Source of the DNA: Neoscytalidium dimidiatum
Taxonomy: Eukaryota; Ascomycota; Dothideomycetes; Botryosphaeriales; Botryosphaeriaceae
Assembly: GCA_037367355.1 (NCBI GenBank)
Contig: CM074701.1
Location: 1,736,001-1,800,000 of the forward strand
Reading direction: 5' to 3'
Length of the DNA stretch: 64,000 bases
Shown: piece after piece, positions 1 to 11,871 of the stretch
How the letters are laid out: the number at the start of each line of letters is the position of its first letter
Position numbering within the stretch: position 1 is the first letter of the stretch
Translations under genes and position numbers: made by a program
Notes under the pieces: generated by a model
What the model saw: the letters and a program-made list of their open reading frames with translations, nothing else
Told to the model about the DNA's origin: nothing
The model's database searches: none

Positions 1-1109
1 TCTTCTTTTCTACATGGATCGTTTTCGGGAGACGATGAATGAAACCTTGTGAAAGCGGTGAAACGCGTCATATTAGTAACATGTATTACCGGCAATTCGT
101 AGCTTCAATCGACCAACTTAAGACAACCCGAAAGTAAGACCAGGAAAATGCCAGACGAAGAAGATCTTTTTGTCAATAAGTATCATTCCAATATCGTTTT
201 GCCAGTGGCTTCACCGGATGTTGCAGCTTAGACAGATTATGAAAAGATATGGTAGACTTATTGCCAGGGTAGTTAACAAAGCGATGAGAATCACGACTCA
301 CAAAAAGCCAGGCGCCAATGGGTATAATCAGCTACGAGACAAATTTGACTCGGCAGTTTGCATCTGCAATCCCGGGCTCCGTTAATTGCGGTGCTGCAGA
401 CTCCCTCTTCAATGTGTCAATAATGTATGCAGGCTAATTGGCGCATCCGGCATGGCACCAAATCCAGATTTATGCTTCGTGCTCAAAAGCTCTCTTCAGG
501 CAAAATGACGTAGGTCTGTGTGTAGCTCCTGAAATATCTAGTGTGTTGTGGTGGCATTAAAAGGTATGTGTAGAGGTGGAATGATCGGGCAGGGAATTTT
601 TTCCTTCTTTATAAAAAAAAAAAAGGAAATATCTGGCGGTCGTGAATGTTGGAGCCACACTGAAGTCGCTCAATGCAATTCACAAACAAGCGATGAGGTT
701 AGGCAAATGAGTTGCACCTCAGAGGATGAATAAATCATCTACGGGGATTCGTGCGTTTGCAGCGAACGGCCTCCCTCTTGCCATAGCCGATGGTGGGAGA
801 AATGATATTCATGGCAAAAGCTCGGGTCTCTCAACTGTGATGATGAATCATCAATTTCTCCAGAACACAAGGCAGAGGATCGGGAGTACGCTTGTGGCTG
901 GCGTCGGCGCGGGAGATCACTTAATGTCGTAATGATGCGGCAACGCTGATGTAAACGAGCGCGCAAGGGCACATACATTTCCTCCCCATCAAACCCCAGT
1001 TCGCAGAATATGCGTATCCATCGATCTTGCAAGTAAAGTTTCATCTCCTATTTCGCACTGTCTTCCTCTACTACATTGCATTTTTCTTTTTTCCCCCCAA
1101 CAGCGGACA
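1..1109. other. Gene-free left edge and 5' flank of the QCR6-like gene
   Basis: Open frames here are short, overlap on both strands and match no family I know. The last 30 bases before the ATG at 1110 are a pyrimidine tract ending in CAACAG, which resembles a 3' splice site, and a GTAAAG sits near 1033. A 5'-UTR intron of about 70 nt is therefore possible but unproven. Confidence 0.4.
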
Positions 1110-1789
1110 ATGACACCATCATCTATCCTCTCCGATCTCTACGTTTCGGTGGCACCTCGGGTCGTGGTGGCAGAGGCACCGGCCGCAAATGTTAATGAGG
1201 GAATGGAAACTGGAGGCGATAGCGGCAGCCAGGGTACCGCGCAGACCCGTGGACATGCCGGCGTGCGCGGTGGCGTCAGCACGAAGACGCCCGCCGCCAA
1301 TAAGGCGAGCGGGGAGAGCGGCCCTGAGGCGGAGGTGAATAAGGCTGATGCAGCAAGAAAGGGCTCTTCGTCTTCTTCGAGAGGTATCACCGGTAGCGGC
1401 GGGAATGGTAGTGGAATTGAATCCAAGTTGAAAGGTATGTCTCTCATCACGTGTTGCTCTTCGTCCTGGAATTGGAGTGTGGGAATGCCGTCAATCATAC
1501 TCCATACAGTGTCTCGAGAATGGATGAGAAAGAAACTTAAAGGGGCCGGTTTAGCAGCTAACCTGATTGCAGAGTGTGTAACGTCTGAAAACACTGTCCC
1601 AGCAAAGAAGCAGTATGATGATTGCGTATCCCAACGCAAGGGTGATTGCACTGAAGATTGTAAGTCTTTCACCTACTGCCTGAGTCAGTGCTGAAGATTC
1701 GGTGTATTGATATCATCCTATGCGTAGTCCTTACCCTCGCCCAACACATCGCTCAGTGTGCTGCACCGGAACAGTTCGGCTCACAATAG
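1110..1789 (+). CDS. Divergent ubiquinol-cytochrome c reductase hinge protein (complex III subunit 6-like)
   Basis: Model: exons 1110-1434, 1573-1659 and 1728-1789, giving 157 aa. Intron 1 (138 nt, a multiple of 3) and intron 2 (68 nt) have GTATGT and GTAAGT donors and CAG/TAG acceptors. The N-terminus has the ILSDLY...VAEAPA pattern seen in fungal QCR6 leaders. The C-terminus keeps the hinge pattern: EC, then KKQYDDC, then GDCTEDF, then AQHIAQCAAPEQF, so four cysteines match the twin-disulfide CX-hairpin. QCR6 sits on the intermembrane-space side of complex III next to cytochrome c1. Oddities: the strongly acidic stretch usual before the hairpin is replaced by a Gly/Ser/Ala/Thr-rich, partly basic region (about residues 30-100), and the loop between Cys 2 and Cys 3 is very short. 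It could be a paralog or a relaxed copy instead of the main housekeeping subunit. Family assignment is inferred from pattern. Confidence 0.66.
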
Positions 1790-2289
1790 ATGTGATTAGA
1801 AGAGCAGTCTATATCTCCGCATCATGTAATATTTTAAATCTCGAGGCATCCACCGGGGTTTACAGGTTTGGGAATCATCAAAAACCAACGTCAGCGCTCA
1901 TTCGGCACAGAACATAAACAGAATGACGTTCCTCGTCTCATGGACCATTTAGACATCAATCTTGATATATTCGGGTCAGGCTTGGCACAATGTTAATATC
2001 AACCATTTTTGATCGACTCCGATAATATTTCAAGCTTAAAATATTTGTACAGGGCTATGCTATTTTGAATTTCCTTTTGTTGAACCCCAGTTTCCGTAAA
2101 GTTGCTTCGGTCGGTTCAAAAGTTCTACCGCCAGACGCGCGTTCGCCAACTCTGTATTGGATTTCAAAATGCCCGATGCGTCGGGCTTCTCCGTGCTCCT
2201 CGCAGACTAGTAGCAGAAATGCATCTTTCCGAGTTCCTATTGCTCTAGTCATGTCTTTCGCAAACGGTGAACGTGTTTGCTGCGGAATA
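1790..2289. other. Intergenic, convergent 3' ends
   Basis: This is AT-richer sequence between the QCR6-like stop and the end of the minus-strand HET gene. No coding signal or RNA gene is visible. It presumably holds both 3' UTRs. Confidence 0.5.
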
Positions 2290-4452
2290 TCAGTCAAAGA
2301 ATACGAAGAATGTCTTTCTGGTAACGAGCAAATCACAAACGAGACGGAAGGTCTGTTGCACTACGAACATGGGCGGTATCTCACTTACTCTCTTTTGGAT
2401 TTGCCTCTCTGGACCGTTGTCGACAGGACCATCCAACACCAGATCTTGGATCGTCTTGGATATACCTTCTACGGCAGCCTCTGGCCTATTTTGCACATTT
2501 GCACCGCACATCCACTCAGCAGAGCTTATCAGAATAGCATAGAATGCCCTCTGATCGGCCTCGGGAGGACGGGCTTCAAAGGTCTTGTCGGTGAGATACA
2601 CGGTGAACATCCATTCCTGGCCATCCAAATCAGTACAGGATGCATCAACATTGACGTAACCTCTCCTTGTAAGCCGATCGCGTCCTCGGGAGTATCTTAA
2701 AGAGACTGTCATGGCCCAAGCATCCAGCCGTAGAAAATGTGATAAGACGTCCGGACTGTCGCTGAAATACAAATTCTTCTCTACATCAGTCCAAGCTAAC
2801 GGATGGCCACTGATGTCTTCGAATGACACGCTGATTCCTGTATCTACCATTTGGGAAGCGTCTCGGGACTCGTAGTGGTGAACGGTGGATGAGGAAACTC
2901 CACCGTGCCATCCCACCCAAGACCAGCTGGGAAAGTCTAAGCGACGCGTGGCTGGATGATGCAGTGACCAACGAAGTCCCATGAGGAATCCGTCAGAAGA
3001 TGTCCTCTTGATCCTGGTGATTTGCCGAGTTCGAGACGGGTAGACAATTTCTTGGTAAGGAGGAAGCACAGGGACAGCCCAAATATGGTAGACTGGGTGC
3101 TGAAGAGCTATGAAAGCTTGGAGAATCCCTGAAAAGGCGCGAATCGCATCCGACTCGTAAGTGAGTTCTCTTCCTGAATACTCCACTATGCGCCGGCCGA
3201 TATCCGAAGGGAAAACCCCGGTTGCGTGAGTTGTCCGACAGGTCGACGTTGTGGTGGTAGTTGTTTTCCACGTACGGGTCAACCGGGTAGAAGGTACCTT
3301 TTGGCGTGTCTCGTCCACTTGAGAGCATTCTGTGGTGCTCATAAGGCAACAGCTGAAGGAGACTTCTTGATCTGTGAATACTACGCGTCTCCTTGAAAAC
3401 CTGGATTCCTGATATGTCCATGCTCGCGAGTTCCATTTCGATTCCGCCAGGACATCTTCCTGACTCTTCATTGAGTTGAAAAGCAAGTAGTTGTCGAACA
3501 AACAAGCGGGAGACCGCTTGCGTGGCGTAGAGCTTACACCGGGGAGTCCGTAGTTAGGATCATTGCCGGCGCCAGCAATAATGGTAACTTCGGCTGATTG
3601 ATATATACTGTGCATCTGCTGAATTTGTGCATGTTTATGCGAACCATTCTCATCGATGCAGAACCTGTCGATCCAAAGGTATCTGATCCCCATTTGTTTT
3701 GTCACTGCAATTGCGTCCTCGATTGTAAGCTCAACTTTCTCAGGCAGGATCCTCTCCTTCCGGACGCGTGAGATAGAAGAGATAGTGGATTGCTGAAATG
3801 GCCCCCAAACGTAACTCAGCGCTGCATATCTCGTCCGAGAGGTGGCATTGACTATTTTTCGGCTATCGCAGTCGATTACTTCAAGGCCAGGAACAAGAAT
3901 ACGGTCGACAGATCCGCATGTATCACGGTGATACTTGAGACAATGCAAGAAGCTGTTCTGCAGGCTTGAGTAGTCGACTTCCAAAGGACTGATGCGCCAA
4001 GTAAAGAACGAATTCCAGGAAGCCAAATGCCGCTGGGGCGAGTAGTCGAGATGGGCTCCGCGTAGGCTGAACAGGCTACGCCTCGGAAAGACAGAACTGA
4101 CAGTGTAAATATCCCAAAGTTTTGGCTGGGCGTTAGTGAAAGGAGTTGCATCGAATGTGAGCTTAAGGGCGTAGGATGTCGTTGTATGGTCGATAAAACC
4201 CATCATGATGCACAATCCGCAGTCGGAGCTCAAGGATTGCGGCACACGGATACCTTGGAGGCTTAGCGGTTCGGCAGAGCTGTCTTCTGAATCATCACTG
4301 AGTTCCTCACCACGAAAATCGAGTTTGAATGACTTGCACCGTTTGCAGAATCCGGTCGGGCTGAAAGTCTCCGGCGGGTTCGGGAAAAGGCGGCGTACCA
4401 CATCCGGGTGAAGCTCTCTGTTTGACTGCAGACTCACGTATCTCGACTCCAT
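2290..4452 (-). CDS. HET-domain (heterokaryon incompatibility) protein
   Basis: A single uninterrupted 720-aa frame. The HET domain (about residues 205-375) shows the family blocks: YAALSYVWG, then LTIEDAIAVTKQMGIRYLWID-like text (here LWIDRFCIDE), then a stretch with MHSIYQSAEVTIIAGAG, then SRAWTYQE and VVFTDQEVSFSC. A CxxC-type N-terminal segment (FCKRCKSFKLDF, then DCGLC) precedes it, as in many HET proteins. A threonine-rich low-complexity insert follows the core at about residues 390-410. HET proteins mediate non-self recognition and cell death on hyphal fusion, and most family members have no assigned partner. There is no signal peptide or NACHT/WD partner domain. It looks intact, unlike the HET copy at 37-39 kb. 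Specificity cannot be read from sequence. Confidence 0.87.
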   Translation of the reverse strand: MESRYVSLQSNRELHPDVVRRLFPNPPETFSPTGFCKRCKSFKLDFRGEELSDDSEDSSAEPLSLQGIRVPQSLSSDCGLCIMMGFIDHTTTSYALKLTFDATPFTNAQPKLWDIYTVSSVFPRRSLFSLRGAHLDYSPQRHLASWNSFFTWRISPLEVDYSSLQNSFLHCLKYHRDTCGSVDRILVPGLEVIDCDSRKIVNATSRTRYAALSYVWGPFQQSTISSISRVRKERILPEKVELTIEDAIAVTKQMGIRYLWIDRFCIDENGSHKHAQIQQMHSIYQSAEVTIIAGAGNDPNYGLPGVSSTPRKRSPACLFDNYLLFNSMKSQEDVLAESKWNSRAWTYQESRFSRRRVVFTDQEVSFSCCLMSTTECSQVDETRQKVPSTRLTRTWKTTTTTTSTCRTTHATGVFPSDIGRRIVEYSGRELTYESDAIRAFSGILQAFIALQHPVYHIWAVPVLPPYQEIVYPSRTRQITRIKRTSSDGFLMGLRWSLHHPATRRLDFPSWSWVGWHGGVSSSTVHHYESRDASQMVDTGISVSFEDISGHPLAWTDVEKNLYFSDSPDVLSHFLRLDAWAMTVSLRYSRGRDRLTRRGYVNVDASCTDLDGQEWMFTVYLTDKTFEARPPEADQRAFYAILISSAEWMCGANVQNRPEAAVEGISKTIQDLVLDGPVDNGPERQIQKRVSEIPPMFVVQQTFRLVCDLLVTRKTFFVFFD

Positions 4453-4850
4453 AGTCCTGTCAACGATGCGACTGCCTTATGAGGATTAATTCGTGTACTC
4501 AAATCCCCAAGATCCGAAGGTCAGAGTGTTGGCTGTGAAAAGGGTGGTGTGGAGATACAAGGCTGTGTGAAGGGGATGTGGCTGAGGGCGCGCACCCCTC
4601 TTTTAGTGGCTGAATAATCCTTGCTGAGATCTGGATTCACTTCCTTGCATTTTGGGGGCTGACATGTCCAGAGATGCCACCGCGATAGCCGAAGAAATTA
4701 TCTTTCGGAACATAGCAACAAATTGTGCAGCCGGACTTGGAGCAGTTATTTGGACGAGATATCTGAGTTCAGAAAAAATTCGTTATCATGACCGGGTATC
4801 CAGCCACCTCCTCTTCTCCCCTTATTTAGCCATTCCGTATGCCCATCTCT
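4453..4850. other. Intergenic between HET gene start and 5-oxoprolinase 3' end
   Basis: This is the 5' flank of the minus-strand HET gene followed by the 3' flank of the minus-strand 5-oxoprolinase. A short plus-strand frame overlaps it without family similarity. I see nothing else. Confidence 0.45.
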
Positions 4851-7800
4851 TCAATTCTGCGTTCCCATCGCCTCTCTCGCACTCACGCTCCCCTGTGCCC
4901 TAAACAAGTACGGACTCCTAATAAACTTCTCATGCATCCTAAACTCCCCATCAACCTCGAACTCCTCCTCTTCCGTCGGATCCTTCCCATACCCGCCTCC
5001 ACCAGGCGTCATAATCACAATCCTGTCACCCACTCCCATCTGCGTCGTCGCCCTGCCACCCATACTGATAGTCCTGGTGGTGCCGTCTATGGGGTCCTTA
5101 CGAATCCATAGATTGACACCGCGCTGACCCTCGCGGCCGCCAGCAAGGCCGTACGGCGCGTTGACGCGGCGCTCCGACAGGATCGACACCTGCATCGGCC
5201 GACGAAGCTCGATGTCACGGATGCAGCCATCACCCCCGCGCTTGAGCCCTCTTCCGCCACTGTTGGGTCGAATGCTGAATTCGCGAAGAAGGACAGGGTA
5301 GCGTTTCTCTAGGGTTTCGGGATCGGTCATGCTGCTTGAAGATTAGCTTTTCCGCCTTTGTATCATTTCTTCGTCTCTTTTTTTAAAATATAAAAAAAGA
5401 AGGATTGCTAGGATATGCGAGATGTGAAAAGGTAGTATGCGGACCACTTACCGAGTGTTCGTGATGTGCGTGTGAACGCCGCTTTGACCTTCCCAGTCAG
5501 CGCCCGCACCAGAGCCTCCTGCAATCGTCTCGTAGTAGCCGAATCCCTTCGTAACATTTCCGCGCTCATCACGGCCACCGTAACCGAAGGTCAGGTTGTT
5601 GCAGGTGCCTTGGCTGGCAGCAGCGGTGCGGAAGGCTTTGAAGATGAGGTCAACGATGCGTTGGCTAGTCTCGACATTGGAGCCCACCGTTGCAGCCTTC
5701 AGGGAGGGAGAGAGCAGCGTATTGGGAGGGCAGTACACCTCGATGGGCGTAAGGCAACCCTGGTTAAGCGGGATATCGGAGCTTATCATGCAACGCAGAC
5801 AGTAAATGATGCCACTGTACATAATGGCAGGCGGAGTGTTGAGGTTGTTGAAAGCTTCGGGACCGGTGCCGGTAAAATCAAATTTGGCTGAGCCGTCGTC
5901 GGGGTTGATGGTAATTTTGAGAGCCAGCGGAGTACCGTCATCCATGTAGTCAATCGCAGAAAGTGGATGGCCACGGAAGCGCTTGCTGAATCCTTTAAGG
6001 AGGTCACGGACGGACTCCTCGGCGTTCTTTTGGATAGCTTCCATATAAAATTGGACTACAGGCCAGGTGTATTCCTTGACAAGTGAGCTGATGAGATGAA
6101 TTCCACGGTTGTTAGCTGCAATTGAAGCCTTGAGGTCGGCGATGTTGTCGCGAAGAGTTCGTGTCCCAGAACAGCCGGGATAACTGCCGGGAACTTCGTA
6201 GAGGTGGTAGATGAGGCCTTCTTCATCGAAGACGCCCTCCTTGACCATCTTGAAAGACTCAATAGCCGCACCTTCTTGCCACAGTTCAGTCGAGTTAGGA
6301 GGCATGGAACCAGCAGCGATGCCTCCAATGTCTGCGTGGTGGCCACGGTTTGCAACGAAGAAGAGAATCTCCTGAGGGTTCTTATCATCATCAAAGACAG
6401 GGGTGATGACAGTCAGATCAGGCAGGTGAGTTCCACCAGCGCAAGGATGGTTGGAGAGGATGACGTCTCCGGGCTTCAGTTCTCCCTTTTTATACCTATT
6501 GGCTTGATAACTAATGGCAGTACTCATGGAGCCAAGGTGACCAGGAATGTGGGGAGCATTGGCAACAAGGCCGCCCGAAGCCGAAAAAACTGCGCAGCTG
6601 TAGTCCAGCCTCTCCTTGATATTGGTTGAGATGGAGGTTTTTTGGAGTGTTTGACCCATCTGTAAAACAAAGATTAGCATTCAGAAATACTACGTGGAGA
6701 TTGTCGGTGTAGTCACCTGCTCTGCAACGCTCATGAATCTGTGCCCAAAAACACTGAGCTGAATGGGATCAATCTCGTCGGTTGAAACCTTGACCTTCTC
6801 TGTATCTAGCAGCTCAATGACGAGATGCTCGTCCAGGACAGTTGCTTCACTAGCTGGATCCAAAATGATAGTCTGAGTAGCGTCAATCGCAACAGCAGGG
6901 CCCTTAACCTTGCAACCCTTAGGAAGATCAGCGATGTGATAGACATGAGAATCGACCCAGCCCTCCTTTTCAAAGTAGACTTTGCGAATACTCTTTGCTT
7001 TAGCTGGGTCCACATAGAGAGCCTTTTGGAGACTTTCAAGCTGGGCGAAAGGAGAAGAAAGGTGCATATCCATCGCACGACCAACGCTGCGCACGCGAAT
7101 ATCGTCGACGAGGATGTCACGGGCCTGGGTGAAGCCGAATTCACGGTGATGCCTTGTGACAAACGCCTTTGCAAAGTCTCCGTCCTCAGGCTTTGAAATC
7201 ATTAAAGAGGTATCGGCACCTTTGTAGCGCATGTTGAGGAATAGCTCGTGTTGGATACGATGTGGAAGGAAGCCCTGCTTCTTCAAAGACTCTTCGGCCT
7301 GCGAAGAAAGAGAATCAAAGCGCGCTTGAATGCGTTGGGTGGCTTCGGAGGTATAAGCAACTGCTTCCGGCTCTTGTTTCTCCACCACGACATCGGCTAG
7401 AGCCATGCCATAGGCAGAGAGGATACTAGATAGTTGATGGATCAAGACGCGCTTGATTCCAAGATCACGAGCAATGGCTGTGGCGTGCTGCCCTCCAGCA
7501 CCACCGAAACAAGCGAGATTGTGGGAGGACGTCTCGAAACCGCGGCCTTCACTCAAAGTACGGATGGGACGGGTCATGGTGGCGTTCGCAACCTGGATGA
7601 AACCCATTGCGACTTGCTCTGGTGTGAGTTTGTCGTCTCCGTGCTTCTCCTCGTTGACACTGTCAGTGAGCTTTAGGAACTCCTTTTTGACCTTCTCAAG
7701 GTCGAGCGGACGAGGGAAGTAGTCCGGCAGGATACGACCGAGGAAACAGTTAGCGTCGGTAATGGTCAATGGTCCGCCATTTCCGTAACAGGCAGGTCCA

Positions 7801-9192
7801 GGGTATGCTCCAGCGGACTGCGGGCCGACCTTGAACAGGCCATTCTGCCAGAATAGCATAGAACCACCACCTACAGAAGTCAGACTTAATGCGTGAAGTG
7901 GTCAGAGAATGACACTCACCTGCTGCTACGGTATTGATGTCTAGTTGCGGGCTTTGAATCGTCACTTCAGCAGTGGTGGACTCGAAGACATGTTCCAACG
8001 AGCCACCGTAGCGAGACACGTCTGTGCTGGTGCCGCCCATATCGAACCCAAGGACAGGTGTGCCTTCAACCGGATCATAGCAAGTCCTCGCGTACCCTAC
8101 GACACCTCCAGCAGGTCCGGAAAGGATGGCTCGAAGACCAGTGAAGTCAGTGAATGGAGTGAGACCACCGTCTGACTGGGATAGCAGAAGCTTGTTAGCA
8201 TCGGCACCTTGCAGCTCGCCTTTGAAACCTTTGCGGAAGCTATCCAAATACAATGCAATAATCGGAGAAAGATATGCATCTGCAGTCGCTGACTGAGCCC
8301 TCGGTACGATCTTAATCATCGGCTGAAGCTGAGAGGAGAGCGCAACTTTGAAGCCCATCTCCAGGGCGATCTTGCCGATCTCGAGCTCATGCTCCGGAAA
8401 GGTGAAGGAATGCATAAGGGCAACGGCTAGACTCCGATACCCCTGATCCCATAACGATTGGAGGTTCTTTCTGACTTCATCATAATCTGGTTTCTTGAGA
8501 ATTCTCAAGGGTTCGCCGGTGAGTCCGCGGACAAGGCCGGCGTCTGCATCGACATCAATTGGTCCAGGTTCGGGGTCTTCTGAGAAGCCTTCGACCGTCA
8601 CACGCTCGTCGACCTCGACGACAGTCTCATATAGACGGTCAAGCTTTCGGACCGACAGGTCAAAAAGATGCGGTCGAGCTTGATTTCCGATGATGAGGAG
8701 ATCTCGAAACCCCTTGGTGATGATGAGGGCAACGCGCTCACCCTTTCTCTCCAGCAATGCGCTGTATCATGTCAGTCGGTTGACTTCAACTAAGGTTTAG
8801 GAGATAGTGGCATCTGTTATCCGCTATGGCTAAATTGATAAGAGAGCCATGTCGGAGTTCTCTCCGCCATTGACTTACTTGGTGGCAACCGTCGTTCCCA
8901 TACGGATCGACTCAACAGGGGCCAGGTTTATAGGCTCTCCCTTGGGAATGGACTTTCCTGTTGCAATTTCCAGGATCTGTCGGATGCCTTCGGTCGGCGC
9001 ATCGGGATACTCGTCAGGGCAGACGGACAGGAGCTTGAGGACGACATCATCTCTCCGGCCCGGGATGCGAGCCCAGCTGCTCTCACTATCAGCACATGTC
9101 TATTGCGTGCTCAGGATGGAGACAGACAAGTCACAGAAAGTGCCGCCTCTGTCAATGGCTATCCGAACTCCCTCTTGTGCGACAGAAGGCAT
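4851..9192 (-). CDS. OXP1: ATP-dependent 5-oxoprolinase (hydantoinase A/B fusion)
   Basis: Model of six exons: 9192-9128, 9076-8879, 8761-7920, 7870-6717, 6659-5452 and 5331-4851, giving 1315 aa, close to the ~1290 aa usual for eukaryotic 5-oxoprolinases. The hydantoinase A half starts with the nucleotide-binding IAIDRGGTF motif, then [42 protein letters not shown] and [15 protein letters not shown]. The hydantoinase B half contains [29 protein letters not shown] and a C-terminal LTPGGGG-like loop (here MTPGGGGYG). The enzyme opens 5-oxo-L-proline to glutamate with ATP in the gamma-glutamyl (glutathione) cycle, in the cytosol. Introns of 51, 117, 49, 57 and 120 nt all have GT-AG ends; the first has a weaker GTCTGT donor, so that boundary is the least certain. 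It is divergent from a permease gene about 0.9 kb away. Confidence 0.93.
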
Positions 9193-10108
9193 GGTGGGAG
9201 AGGGAACGGAACGGAGTCGGAACCTCAATGAACAAGAGAGAAGAAATGAGCGAGATAGACATATCGTGGACCAAGGGATGGCGATGCGGGCGGATATAAG
9301 GGCGGCAGAGACAGCGCGGAGCTACTATCATGGGATCCATCATCGGCAGGTGCCCCTCCCAACCCCTCATTGCGTCCATGAGGAGCGAGAGGCAGTAGTG
9401 GCAACCAGATAGATACGGGCGTAGACCAGTGGTGGCCCAGCTTCCAGGTACGGATTACGAGCTACTATTCCGTCTCGCAAACAAGCAGAGGTGGATGCTC
9501 GTGGTAGTGGACGACCGGCAGGACTGGGATGGTTCCGGAGTCACGTGGTAAAGGCGTCGGTCGCGTCGGCATGTTCCCGAGAAGCCGACGAGCAGCACCG
9601 TCCCAAGGCGTGGTCGATAGTCAACCCCATCTTTCTGGAGCATGCGCGATGTTGAGATAGAGACTGTTGCTCTGCTTCGCGACCTACCCCAGGATCTGAC
9701 AGCACGAGATGGCAGGCGCACAAGCAGACGGCTCCTTCCCGTGGGCTGCTAGTGCACGGAAGGCCGGCTGGGCTAGAAGGCCCGACTTGACTCGGCGGCT
9801 TGGGGCTTGGGGCTTGCGCTGCACATTATCGACTGGCTGCGTCCTGGACCTGCTGCCTCTGCGTATCGCCCGCTCCTCTCAGATACGCTCAGTTCACGTT
9901 GTCTCTGCTATCTATCATGGCCTCTCCTTAACCGTCTCCTTTCGCTCAGCCTATCTATTTCCGTCCTATCTGCGTCACCCCACCCCATGCTTGGGTTTTG
10001 TTTGATATAGTCCTTTCGACGCGGATCTTTCGCATCTGCTCTCGTTTTCAGTGAAACACCCTTTCCTGCTGCTTACGTGGCGAACCACGCGCTGACCAGA
10101 GCCCAACA
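9193..10108. promoter_or_regulatory. Divergent intergenic region of 5-oxoprolinase and MFS permease
   Basis: These 916 bp lie between two outward-facing start codons and must hold both promoters. The permease-proximal part is pyrimidine-rich (CTCCTT/TCTCCTT runs), as in many fungal core promoters. Short frames inside are not convincing. Shared regulation is inferred from arrangement only. Confidence 0.5.
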
Positions 10109-11871
10109 ATGCCTGCCAAAAAGGATGAGCTGCAAATTTCGAACACCATGGGTGCCGCCGACCAAGAGCTCAGCAATGGCTCGAGCTCCGCCGCTCTTGA
10201 CCCTGTCAAGGAGGCCAAGATGATGCGAAAGTTCGACGTGAGCAAATCCCCAAAACCTCTACCACTCTTGCCCCTGCCTCCGCTAACGCCGGAACCGTAG
10301 ATTTTTGCAGTTGGCATGTTGGGTATTCTGTATCTGCTCGCGAATCTCGACAGGTACGCCGTTGTGTGCTAATCAAGTGTCCGTCCTTGAGGGCCATCCT
10401 CTTATGGCTCTGTAGGTCAAACATAGGTAATGCTCAAATAGCTGGAATGCCCGACGAAATCGGCCTCACCGGCAATCAATACGGCAACGCCGTCACTCTC
10501 CTTTACGCTACATACGTCCCTTTTGAGCTGCCCGTGGCCGTCTTGCTCAAGATCATTGGGCCCAAGTATCTGCTCACTGGCTGTGCTGCTGCTTGGGGGT
10601 TAGTTTGTCTTTGCACCGGCTTCATTCAGAATTGGCAAGGGCTCTACACCTGCCGTCTCTTGATTGGATTTTTCGAGGCCGGGCTTATCCCCTGTATCAA
10701 CGTCTATCTCGGCATGGTCTACAAGAAGAGCGAACGCGGCAAGAGGTGGGTGGAGCCGGCCCCACAGTCCCGAACCCTATACTGACGACTTCAGATCATC
10801 TGTCATTTTTGCCTTCAGTGCAATTGCCTCTGCATTTGGAGGCATTCTCGCCTATGGCCTCACTCAGATCAAGACAAGCACCTACTTCACCTCATGGCGA
10901 GCGTTGTTCATCTTCGAGGGAGCCATCACCCTCTTTGCGGCCCCCTTTTTCTACTTCATCTTCCCGCACGAGCCGCGCAAGGCATGGTTTCTCACTGATG
11001 AGGAAAAGGACATGATGAGGCTCCGGTACGAGCTCGACCCGCACTGGGGAATTGACGAGAAGTTCAGCTGGGCGGCGGTGGCCAGCGGCTTGATCGACCC
11101 GAAATGGCACGCCTTGTGAGTTGCTTTGACCACGACTCCCGCCTTAGCATTGCTTGCGCTGACAGATTGGCAGCTGGATCTTCCAGTTCTCGGTTGATGT
11201 GTCGCTGTACGGGTTTACGACCTTCTTGCCCAGGATCATCAACGGGATGGGATACAGCTCGGTGAACGCGAATCTGCTCACGGTGCCCATCTACTTCTGG
11301 GGACTGTTGACGTTCCTGTTCACGGCGAACATGTCAGACCGGCAGCACAACAGGGGCTACTGGATCGCGGGGCCGCTGGTGTGCCTGGTGATCGGGTACG
11401 CAATCCTCATCTCAGTGGACTCGGTTGGAGTGCGTTATTTTGCCTGTTTCAGTAAGTTGACGAATCACGCGAGGCGCACTGACGCGTTCGCTGACACACT
11501 GAATGGCAGTTGCTGTCATGGGCATCTACCCGACGACGGGCATGAGCATGATGTGGCTGCAGGACAACGCGGCGCAGCACTTCAAGAGAGCGACGATGGT
11601 GGGCGGGGCGCTGACGCTGGGAAACACGGCGGGCGTGGCCGTCGGGCAAATCTTCACGACGGAATCGGCGCCGCGCTACATCAAAGGCTTGTCGATCGCG
11701 CTTGGACTTGCAGTGGTGGCGCTGTGCATGGTTGCGGGTCTGATGATTGGCATGGCGCGGGCGAACAAGCGGCGAGCGGAGCGGCTGCGCAAGGCGGAAG
11801 AGGCGGGTGCGCCGCTGGCAGCGCAGCCGGAAAAGGGCGACATGGACGTCCATTTTGTGTATAGCCTGTAG
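10109..11871 (+). CDS. MFS permease, DAL5/allantoate (anion:cation symporter) type
   Basis: Six exons: 10109-10237, 10301-10353, 10416-10745, 10795-11115, 11174-11451 and 11510-11871, giving 490 aa, normal for this MFS subfamily. Diagnostic blocks are YLLANLDRSNIGNAQIAG (TM1 and following loop), RLLIGFFEAGLIP, a YKKSERGKR loop, and SLYGFTTFLPRIINGMGY at the start of the second half. The C-terminal half keeps IYPTTGMSMMWLQDN and a tail of charged residues. Fungal members of this family import allantoate, ureidosuccinate, nicotinate, dipeptides or related organic anions at the plasma membrane by proton symport. The substrate cannot be read here. Its neighbour across the divergent promoter is 5-oxoprolinase, so 5-oxoproline or a related cyclic compound is a testable guess. 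Splice phases were checked; exon 5 begins after an internal GGCAG, the only acceptor that keeps the frame. Confidence 0.9.

Noticed and set aside
1139..1672. 177-codon minus-strand frame opposite the QCR6-like gene
   Set aside because: It is antisense to exons that carry the hinge Cys pattern, with no motif of its own.
11199..11864. 221-codon continuation frame at the 3' end of the permease
   Set aside because: It reads into intron 5 (11452-11509) and then follows the wrong frame; the spliced model gives proper MFS text.
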